From Phyllostachys edulis (Eukaryota; Streptophyta; Magnoliopsida; Poales; Poaceae), in assembly GCA_036346405.1 (NCBI GenBank), contig CM070562.1, forward strand, positions 76,651,482 through 76,715,481: 64,000 nucleotides of DNA, written 5' to 3'. Under the pieces are notes generated by a model. It was given only the letters and a program-made list of their open reading frames with translations, was not told the DNA's origin and made no database searches. Positions 55,313 to 64,000 of this stretch are shown here, one piece after another. Position numbers and translations under genes: made by a program. Position 1 is the first letter of the stretch. Each line of letters opens with the position of its first letter.

Positions 55313-56720
55313 GAGAAGCTCACTTGCCGCCTAGCCCACTAGAAATCGAAAGGTAGCTCGTCTGCTCGTGTGGCTTCACCGCTAGAAATTTCGCCGCTAG
55401 AAATTGTGTCTGGAGCAGTGTCGTGTGACTCACGTCTTGTCTCGGCCTCGGTCGCTCGGCGTCTCGGCCATTGTTTTGTTGTCGCTGGTTGGCCCTTGCA
55501 GGCGTGTAGCGCCGCCAGCGGCTCGGCGATCTGGCGGGAAAATAAGCGTGTGCTCTCGAGCGCAGTGTAGCCATGGGGAGCGTGTAGAGCCACTCAGGAA
55601 GGCTCGGGGACGAGCGAGGAGGAGCGGCGGCGCACCGTGAGCAGAAGAAGAAAGGCAGTGGCGTGCACGGAGGTGCACCATCGGACGAGAAGGAGGGGAA
55701 AGCAAGAGGGTGCGAAGCGCGTCATGATGCGATTCGGAGGCCGGGCTTCATCGGAGAGGAGAACGGCGTCGGAGGCGTGGTCGGTGGTGGTGAAGAAAAG
55801 GCGAGGGGGAGCTCGGTTTAGGGAAAAGCCGGTGAGGAAGATTGGAGCTAGAGGAGGAAGAGGGTAGAGGAAGGAGCAAGACGGCTTAAATAGAGAAGGG
55901 AGGTAGCTCGGTGTGGGAGGAATCGGGCAAGAGCAACAAAGGCGGAGTTCTTGGGCAAAATGGCGAGTCTTGAAGCTGGTCGCCGCAAGGCTTGTGGAAG
56001 CGGTGGTCTGGCGCACGCGTGGCGCACAGGGGAGGCAAGGTGGCGGAGGCGGCAATGTGGTGTGCATGCGTCTTGCAGCGAGGCATGTTGTGGCGGCCGC
56101 TTGGAGGGCGTGGCGCTCGAGGCGAAGGAGAAAGGGAGGAGAGAGAGAGAGAGAGTGGTGGAAGGGGAAAAAGGAGGGCATTAAATTGGTGGCGCAAGAA
56201 ATGGAGTTGGTAGGTGGAGTGGGCGTGTGGAGTGGAAAGGAGTGGGCGAATGAAAGGATTCGCCCAAAGCCAAAGGAGGCTTTTAAAAGTATTTTGAATT
56301 AAAGAAATACTAGAAAAGCTAAAAGGTTTTAGAAAATAAAAGATAGGGTCCAAAAATTCTAAGAAAATACAAAGAAATTCCTAGAAGCATTTGGAGCTTA
56401 ATAAAAACACTTTTAACTTAACTTTATCTTTTAATTTTGCAAACAAATTGTTTTTAATTTAGGGACAAAAGGAAAACCCTTTTAAAATCAATAAAATCCA
56501 AGGAAATAATTAAATAATATTTTTGACTTTACATCCAAGTAAAATCCAGAAAACTTAAATAAACCAACTTTTAATTAATTGAAGTTTGATTAATTCAAAT
56601 TAAAGCTGTTTTTTATTTCAAAATTTCAAGTTAAGCTTTAGCAACTTAATAAAATCAAATGGTTATTATTTTTTTTAAAAATGAAAATTTTCAAAAAGCC
56701 CATAACATTGGGATGTTACA
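55313..56720 (-). repeat. 3-prime LTR of the minus-strand gypsy element (partial)
   Basis: Starts at 56720 (TGTAACATCCCAATGTTATGGG on the minus strand) right after the purine tract AAGGGGGGTAGGTTTG. A run of AT-rich sequence is followed by a CT tract (about 56160-56135) and a GC-rich region with a TATA-like CTATTTAAG (about 55893-55885). The long Pro/Ser/Arg-rich frames here on both strands are LTR composition. The distal half of the LTR is missing. Confidence 0.7.
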
Positions 56721-56778
56721 AACCTACCCCCCTTAAGGGAATCTCGACTCTGAGATTCGGGCTGGCTAGAGAATAGGT

Positions 56779-58063
56779 TCAGGAATTCGGACTTTGCTCA
56801 CTCTTCTTAGTGACTTTCTCTTTTGAGCAAGACAAAACCGCAACAGACGCAAAACTGATTAAGGACTTACCAGGATCAATGTTCTGAGCTGGTTGAGCTT
56901 GCTCCACGGTGACATGATTCACTTGTCCTCTTATAGAAGGAAGTGGAGTCCAGGTGGCTTGACTTGAATTCTGATGTGTTCTTTGGCCTGCTCCTGGTGT
57001 AGAGATTCTAGCTGGTGTAGCTCCCAAGTTAAATGGAATTGCGTCAGTGCTCACTTTCATGGGCAACTGTGAGCATAATGACCCATCTCTTGGCATCTAT
57101 AACAGGTGACTCCTGGGGCTGGATTGATGCTTTCCTGTGGTTGGTTGTTGTTCTTGATTCTGAAGCAATTTGGGCGAGGTGTCGTCTGATGGTTCGAAAT
57201 GGACAGGATGTTGCGTATTCATTCTGACTTTTCGCGAATGATTTTGATAAGATACGTTGCATCATCTTCCTTTTGCGAGATTCCTCAAGCTCACGATGAG
57301 ACTCTTCAATGAGCACAACTTTATCAACCATATGCTGGAAATCTACATAGTCATTACCAATAGCTTGTACCTTCAAACTGGGATTGAGTCCCTGCTTGAA
57401 ATGCTTCTGACGTGCGTCATCTGAGGCAACGTCCTCTGGAGCATAACGAGAGAGTTGAGTGAACTTGTTGATGTACTCACTTACTGTCAGGGTTCCTTGC
57501 TGTAAATCACGGAACTCATTTTTCTTCATTTCTACTATACCATCTGGGACATGAGAGTGGCGGAATGTTGTTGAAAACTCGGCCCAGGTAATATCTTGTG
57601 GATTCTCATGGGCTGCACAGTAATTCTTCCACCATTCCGCGGCAGTGCCTTCACACTGGTGTGCGGCATATAGAACCTTCTCGCGATCATCACATTGAGC
57701 AATGGCTAGTTTCTTTGCTATGGAGCACAGCCAGTCCTCTGCGTCCAATGGTTCAGATGAGTTAGCGAATGTAGGTGGATGTGTCCTCATGAATTCTGCA
57801 AACTTTGATTGTTGAGAAGCCGGTGGTGGTGGCGGCGGCATAGTAGCGGCTTGATGGTTTTGGTTCATCATTGCGACTAAAGCAGCAGTAGTTTGGTTCT
57901 GTTGATTCATCATCTGGTTCATATTCTGCATCATAGCTCTCATCAACTGTGTCTGAGCTGCCATGAACTGACACAAACCCTGATCTGTGGTTGTGGCCGG
58001 AGGAGGTGATGTAATGGGATCCGAGAGTTCATCTTGACCTACAGTGAGGCGGGTTAGAACCAT
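56779..58063 (-). pseudogene. gypsy gag with zinc knuckle, minus strand, one frameshift
   Basis: Starts at 58063 with MVLTRLTVGQDELSDP. Capsid signatures are FMRTHPPTFANSSEPLDAED, AAHQCEGTAAEWWKNY, TFRHSHVPDG and GLNPSLKVQAIGNDYVDF. The frame is open for 339 codons to 57044. A frameshift near 57110 puts the zinc knuckle CYRCQEMGHYAHSC into the next frame, which runs on to 56779. This gag is better preserved than its counterpart at 27403-28359. Confidence 0.88.
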
Positions 58064-58615
58064 CTACAATGATTCTTCGCAGGTTTAATAGATGAGAGGG
58101 AGAAAGCACGATAGGTGAGGGGGAAAAGCACAATAGACGAGAGGGAACAAGGGAGAGAGACAGAAACAAACTATCTGGGGAAAGTCAGTAAAACCCAAAA
58201 TAGCCGGAGAGCTATTAAGACGCATCAAAACTCAAGCAAGAGATCCTATTATACGGACTAAACGATACTAAAACTGAGAAGGCTAACTTTGGCGTGACAT
58301 TGCAAATCTAGCTTATATGGACGGTCGACTTAAAACACTCGATAGATCTTGAAACTTCCAAGGCATCCATCGCGTTATTCGCGAAGGGATCGATCCTATA
58401 GAGATTACTAAGGTGAGAAAGATCAATTCAAATACGGAAACAAAGTTTCAGAAGAGATAAGAGATAAGAACCTGAGAATGATATGGGAAGAGATTAGAAT
58501 AAGATGAGAAAAGAATTCTATTCAGCTTAATTGGTTGGTTTGATTTAGAAAATAAAATTTTCAAATTTTTGACTAAACGACCATGCTAACTAAGGTTATG
58601 TCCTACAATCGATAT

Positions 58616-58628
58616 GACTTTGATACCA
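58616..58628 (-). other. primer-binding site of the minus-strand gypsy element
   Basis: The minus strand reads GGTGGTATCAAAGTC four bases after the LTR end GTCCCGATA. TGGTATCA matches the initiator tRNA-Met primer site, with one change (AAAG for GAGC) afterwards. Confidence 0.8.
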
Positions 58629-58632
58629 CCTC

Positions 58633-60450
58633 TATCGGGACCCCGGATCTCCAGATCCAGGACCCTCTGTGTATGTCTGCACTAGTCCCTAGATCAGTAG
58701 CTAGTGCACACAGTTGTAACATTGATGAATCATATCCATACAACAAGGTGGCTAAGAAGTAGACAAATAAATATTATTTAGTAGCAACGGACCTTATGGT
58801 CAAAATTTTACAGAGTCTGCCACACAGGGCTTAAGACAAAAGAGTAAACCTGTAGCAGAATAAAACAACTCGTGGTAGCCATCCGACATGCCCACAAGCA
58901 ATTGAGTGGAGAACGCATTCTAGTTCGCATAGTCTTCGAAGTACACCTCAAAGAGCTCTGCATTCGCTGGTCCTTCCTTGGTGACTGATCAATAAATGAC
59001 GTATAGCCGTGAGTACATAAAGTACTCAGCAAGTCGTAGAAAAATGTATGCAACTAGTATTTATGCAAGGCTTGACAAGGATAGCTTTATGGCTATTTTG
59101 CAGAAAGCAGTATTGACAGTAAATACAGTAAAGAGATTGAAAAGCATAATTTAAAAGATTAAATACATAAGTAAACAAGTTCTTTGAAACAACTAGTGAA
59201 CAACCCTGTTCACTTCCCAACCATCAACCAACACTAACCATTCCAATCCCAACCAAACCATTCCAACATTTTTATGAAAATCTACCCCTCGTGTGAAATC
59301 ACCAAGCATTGTCCATAACTGGGGACACGGAATCGTTTTACACTCTGCAGAGGTTGTACAACTTTACCAACAAGACAAGACTTCTCTAGTTTTGTTCGGC
59401 ATTCGTCGATACCACCGCTCACTACCTTAGGTAAGCGATCTAGAGCACGTGACAAGGCCTTTACAAAGTTCTGTTTTGACCTGGTTCTGCTCGCTAAGGA
59501 TTCGCCATTTTGGGCCCCCTCTTGCACTGCTCATCAACCCAAACAGAACCAAATTAAAACATTGCTAATTAGTTGGCCATGTCCACCAACCCTAGACATG
59601 TGGTGGTACGGTATGGCCCAGATCAATGGCGCACAAAGTTAAGTCCTTAGTGGTTGCTTAGGTGAGACTACCTCAACCCATGTGCTTCACGCACCTAAGT
59701 GCTTCCCACACCCAACCAAGTACTTCCCGCACAGTGCTTCGCGCACCCCCTTTACAGCACGATCACCCGCCCAAGCATAAATCGTTTTCGTTCAACCCAG
59801 CCAAATGACAACCCTTGCCATGGAACAACAAATTTTAATAACAACGGTATCGCACCATAATTGACACAACTGGGACTTCGCACCGTAGTTGCACAACAGT
59901 GGCATCGCACCATAATTCCATATATCATTAAGTAAAATTTTCCATTATTGAATCATGTGATCGTGGACCATCGTATAACTAAAGCATGACTAAGCATAAT
60001 ACGCACCCATGTTAGTATTACAATAATGTCCAACTAATAATTTACCATTCTATGGTGTCCCAGGACTTATGTCATTCAAGGGTACATGTCAGTAGCAATT
60101 ATACAATGAGGCATAATGACAATTAGGCATTTAACTACTCCCGAAAGCATTTATTATAAACTTAGCAATGCATGTTGATATAAAACAATATAATTTAATA
60201 AAATAGGTTCAATATGATCAAAGGTCTACAACTTGCCTTCGTTGACGGTTTGATATGCTTCGGTCGACGGGTCCGGGAATTCTTCGGGAACGCCAGAATC
60301 TACACGCGCGAAAAGAGCCAAATAAATACAATAATTCCAAATAAAATCCAAAAATTATCAAATTAGAAACAAAAGAAAGGTATTAAATTTATATGAATTT
60401 AGAAATGAGAATCGACGAAATCGGAGTTCGTATGAAGGAGAACGAACGTC
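58633..60450 (-). repeat. 5-prime LTR of the minus-strand gypsy element (partial)
   Basis: Matches, in reverse, the second half of the 24009-26879 LTR. Shared marks are ACTTGCCTTCGTTGA (60231), GCGAAAAGAGCCAAATAAAT (60308) and GGACCCCGGATC near the end. The upstream part with TGTAACATCCC is not present; homology fades near 60450. Confidence 0.75.
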
Positions 60451-60882
60451 CGGAAGATTGTGATCACATGAAATAATAGAAAATGGAATATGATGGAATA
60501 TTCCATTTCAGGAGCTAGGATGAAAGAAGGTTGACTCCTGGGTCATTCTTGGGAGTGAGTGCGGTGATAAGCTGATGGTTAACTGGTTCCTAAGTGTATA
60601 TGAGCTTATAGATTAATACTACTCGAATAATGTTTAACTTCTCTACTAATTCCGATTAAACACTCTATTACCTTAATAATTCTTTTAATCCAACAAAGGG
60701 CTAGGGTTCACTAAAATTGGATCTATGGGTGTACATGTATAAACCTAATCAGCAAAATTACCAATCACTAATCACTAAACGACTTAAGGCAAAACTTAAG
60801 CTATAAAGTGACCTATCAATTTAATTGAACCATACACTTTACTAACCCTAACCATTTTCTAATAATCCCACTTTCTTGCTTG
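60451..60882. other. AT-rich intergenic, nothing recognised
   Basis: No gene, repeat array or element end was recognised between the two LTR-like sequences. Confidence 0.4.
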
Positions 60883-60883
60883 T

Positions 60884-63800
60884 GAGGACCCGCGTTTTCT
60901 AAACCTAATCGCGCAGCAGTAATCGGTAATTAGCGGTAGTTAATCCTGTCTTAGCGGTAAGCTAGCGAGAGTGTTGCGATCATCGTTAAGCCTTTAATTG
61001 TCGTGTTTCGTTTCGCGAGCATCGCATCAGTTCATCATTCATTCAGTTCATCATTAGAAGCAAATCGGTAATTAAAGTGCATTTGCATTCTCATTTGATA
61101 AATAGATCAAATAGGGCATTGTTTACATAAGTACATTAGTCAATTGCATTCATCAGTGCACAGTAGCATCCAATCATAATTAGATTGCACCTTCCATTTG
61201 CATTAGATAATTAAGTCAATTGTAAGCATTGCAATAGAAGTGCATCGTCATCTCATATCATCAAGTGTTATTCAAATAGTTACAACTTAGATTTGTTTGC
61301 AAAGAAATAAAAGTACATCCTGCATTGCATATCGTCGAGCCCTCCTTGTATCCTTGTTCTTCGACCGCCGACCCATCAAACCCTGGTGTCGTCCTTGTCA
61401 TCCAAGAAACCTGCACGCATACCATTCTTCGCCAGCATGGTTAGATAGAAGCCAGCCTTAGTTTTATCAGAGTATGGATTGCCGTCAGTCTCCCGAAGTG
61501 CAGTGGAATACTCGGAGCAACCTGAGTAGCTGGTCCCTTGACCATCAAGACACCCAGACCAACCAGAGTTAGTTGGCTCCTTGATCGCCAAGATATCCTG
61601 ACCACCCGAGGTCCTCCAGTACCTGTCACTTCCATGGGTCTCATCATCCGGCGGCAATAAAGCCCAACACCCACTTGAGTTCAATTGCCTCAACGACTTT
61701 AGAATCCGACAGTGCATCCCCGTTTATCTCCACCCTCTGTTCAAGACATCATCGGGCATCTGAATCCAACACCCACAGTATATAATTCCAACAACCGGGA
61801 AGCCCACAATGGAGAGCAGCCAAGAATAGAAGGTAAATAGGAATAGGGTTGCCGTTAAAACAAAAGTTACTACATCAAAGGAGGAGATCGGCCAGTTCAA
61901 ATTTGACCAACATCCAACCCCCCATTTCCTTTTTACCGGTAGAATGCAAGTTCATTCCCCAAACAGAGGTAGCCAAGTGAATCCCCCCTTCCCTTTTGTT
62001 CACAACCGAAAGCCAGCACCATCCAGCCAAACACATTCATTCCCCCAGCAGCAAACAAGTTCATCTCCCCCATTCCAGCCAGACCACATTCATTCACCCC
62101 AGTCCACGCCACAAGTTCTTTCCCCCAGCTCCAGGTTCAGCCCCCAGCGCAAAGCCTCACCAAGTTCATCTTCCCCATCCTAGCCGCAAGAAGGCAGCCA
62201 GGAGGTGGAACAAGCAGAGCATCAAGGCAGCCAGGGAGAGAGAGGGGAAGCAAGCCGGGCAGCAACATTCATTCCCCCAAAGACCAGCCAGCAACACATC
62301 CATCTCCCCAGCCCCAGTTCATCACCCCAGCACAACATCACCACCACCCACAAGAATCACAGAGTAGAAGAGGAAGGGAGGAGTAGAAGCCAGAGAGCCA
62401 GGGGCCAAGAAGAAGGGCGAAGGCCGGAAAGCAAGGGCGGCAGCGGCGACGGCATTGAACCATCGACGGCCACCGAGACCCCCGTCAGATCAGCAAGGAG
62501 GAGGAAGGGAGCACCAACTCGATCAGCGCTGCAACCTTCTCCCCTATTTTCCCAATCCAAGCAAAGGTAACCTAGCCAACCCCTGCTTGTTCCACTCAAT
62601 CAACATTTCACATTCATAAGCCCTATTCTCCCTAGCATCCCAGTGCCTCATCATCAGTAGCATCAGATCATCGGCATCCATCATCAGTAGTTCGCAAATC
62701 ATCTCAGTGCATCTCAGAGCAATAGGGGGAGGAGTAGAGGGAGAGATTAGGGGAGGCTAGCCTCGAGAGCAAACCGAGTAGAGGAGCAACAGCGAGGCGG
62801 CGCTGCCTTGACGGCCGCGAGGAGGCAAGCACTTAAGGGCAACCGGCCCGAGCCGAGCGAGCGAGAGGGGAGGCGAGAACGGCGGCATGGCCGGGCCGGC
62901 CGAGCCACTGTGCACCCGGCTTGAGGAGGTCACAGAATGGCTGTGTGCGGTGCCAAGCACCGAGCCGAGCCAACCCTGGGGAGAGAGGGAGCCGGGGAGG
63001 AGCGCAGTGGAGGAGCCGACGGCCTCGGGCCGACCCCGTGTGTCTGGACGGGAGGACGAGGCGTGGCGCTGCTTCTGCAGCCTGGGTGGGCGTCGGGGAC
63101 AGTGGTGGCGGGACATGGCACCGGCCAGTGGTGACAGCATCGTGGTGGCGGGGCCACAAGGCCGACGGGAGCGGTGGAGGCCGGGCCGAGACACCCCTAG
63201 GCGGCGGTGGCTTGTGAGAGGGAGAGGGTGAGAGGCTTGAGGGAGTAGAGAGATTTGGGGGAAGATCTAGAAAGGGGGAGGAATGGCTGCTGTGTAGGCG
63301 CGTGTGTTTCCATTCGGACTAGGCCGAAAGTGAGAAGAGAGAGAGAGGGGTTAGTTTAGGTTAGATTAGGGTTAAGGTAAGTTAGGTTAGGGAGGAATTT
63401 AGGCTTGTATAAGTTTCTTTTGTGCATTGTTGTGTATTCTTAGTTAGTTATTTATTGTTTAGTTCTTGCGACTTCTTGGTTTAGCTTAGGTCTTGTCGTT
63501 TAGACCAGCTTCAAAGTTAATTGCGATTATTGTGATATAGTTGCTAAGTAATTGAGTAGCCGTATTTCTGTAGTTAACCGAGTAACTAGCTTGTGTAGCA
63601 GCATTGTGCTTCGCGAGTATTTAGTCGGGTAGTTTTCGATATTTAATCCTGTTAGTTTAATCAGTTAAGCGTGGATCGCGGGTTTGTCGACCGTAGCGCA
63701 ATTAGGCAGTAGATCGGTACCGGGGAAATGCTAACTTGGTGTAGATCTCGAAAAAGGTTTTAATTAAATTAACTTGTGCTAACATGTAGAAGTCAATTAA

Positions 63801-64000
63801 CTTAGATATTTATTTATCACTCCAAAAATCAACTATGTATTTAATTATATTACTATTCGTCGCCGATTACTCTGAAGAGCTAACCAAAGACGATGAGAGC
63901 AACGGACCAGAAATTCATCGACGTCAATCTTTCCTACAACTCCAAAGGCAAGCGATTCTCTTGAACAGCAACATAGTTATCTTAAATGTAAACCGTATTT
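60884..64000 (+). mobile_element. LTR-like sequence running out of the window
   Basis: Begins TGAGGACCCGCGTTTTC, a start I associate with long gypsy LTRs in grasses. It shows the same composition as other long LTRs here: AT-rich start, C-rich tract (61920-62350), GC-rich patch (62760-63200), then T-rich tail. Near the window end, AACTCCAAAGGCAAGCGATTC recalls AACTCTTCAACGAAGGCAAGTC of the Tekay-type LTRs. No retrotransposon protein is inside it. The long Pro-, Ser- and Arg-rich frames at 61944-63231 on both strands are not believable as genes. The right end lies outside the window. Confidence 0.4.

Larger units (their letters stand above)
55313..60450 (-). mobile_element. minus-strand gypsy element related to the nested one, pol deleted
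   Basis: Reading leftward: 5-prime LTR (about 60450 to 58633, upstream part missing), primer site TGGTATCA (58628-58621), gag (58063-56779), a purine tract, then the 3-prime LTR starting TGTAACATCCC at 56720 and extending to about 55313. Protease, reverse transcriptase, RNase H and integrase are all absent; gag is followed within about 60 bp by the LTR. It could only have moved with enzymes from a related element. LTR and gag resemble those of the 24009-34717 element, but are clearly diverged. Confidence 0.82.

Noticed and set aside
55594..56353. 195-codon and 155-codon minus-strand frames rich in Pro, Ser and Leu, with shadow frames on the plus strand
   Set aside because: They lie within a gypsy LTR on sequence of skewed composition. 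The LTRs of related elements show similar frames that are not conserved.
62757..63231. 145-codon minus and 114-codon plus frames in a GC-rich patch
   Set aside because: Overlapping frames on both strands, low complexity and no domain. The patch sits within an LTR-like sequence.

Overview
The window is plant nuclear DNA, almost certainly from a grass (Poaceae). Three conserved nuclear gene types with plant-style introns are present (a GrxC2-type glutaredoxin, the clock protein TOC1/PRR1 in its grass form, and NOP10), and they sit in a sea of LTR retrotransposons and hAT transposons of kinds usual in grass genomes. Most open reading frames here are retrotransposon debris or chance frames in LTRs.

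Layout. 1-1050: a box C/D snoRNA (656-743) behind a site II plus telo-box promoter. 1050-2960: old duplicated sequence, including a relic of the glutaredoxin 5-prime leader. 2963-10962: a decayed Angela/BARE-type copia element, internally deleted and carrying a 2.97 kb repeat-rich segment bounded by a 176-bp duplication. 10963-19850: two near-identical glutaredoxin genes (ATGs at 11274 and 16555), each followed by a copy of a non-autonomous hAT element. Copy 1 has the copia element about 310 bp upstream of its ATG; copy 2 does not. 19900-21378: a hairpin-repeat patch and a minus-strand plant-mobile-domain pseudogene. 21379-37356: a three-level nest, in which a chromodomain gypsy element is split by a second gypsy element (24009-34717) that is itself split by a copia solo LTR (28360-30089). 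37357-38290: a third copy of the glutaredoxin downstream block. 40392-42634: TOC1 in six coding exons. 46174-47601: NOP10 on the minus strand in three coding exons. 48125-51010: a second hAT-like non-autonomous element and an unrelated LTR-like segment. 51389-54621: a broken hAT transposase gene with a solo-LTR-like insertion. About 55300-60450: a minus-strand gypsy element that kept gag but lost pol. 60884 to the end: start of another LTR-like sequence.

How genes relate. The snoRNA (2-prime-O-methylation guide for 18S rRNA) and NOP10 (core protein of H/ACA pseudouridylation particles) both serve rRNA modification, but 46 kb apart and with nothing linking them except their telomere-motif promoters. 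TOC1 is an evening-phase clock repressor; exact and near-exact evening elements lie 1.7 kb and 0.3 kb upstream of it. The glutaredoxin locus looks like an array of at least three units broken up by retrotransposons. I see no convincing undescribed multi-gene system. The most informative items are the dual-guide snoRNA, the diverging glutaredoxin pair and the nested transposon history.
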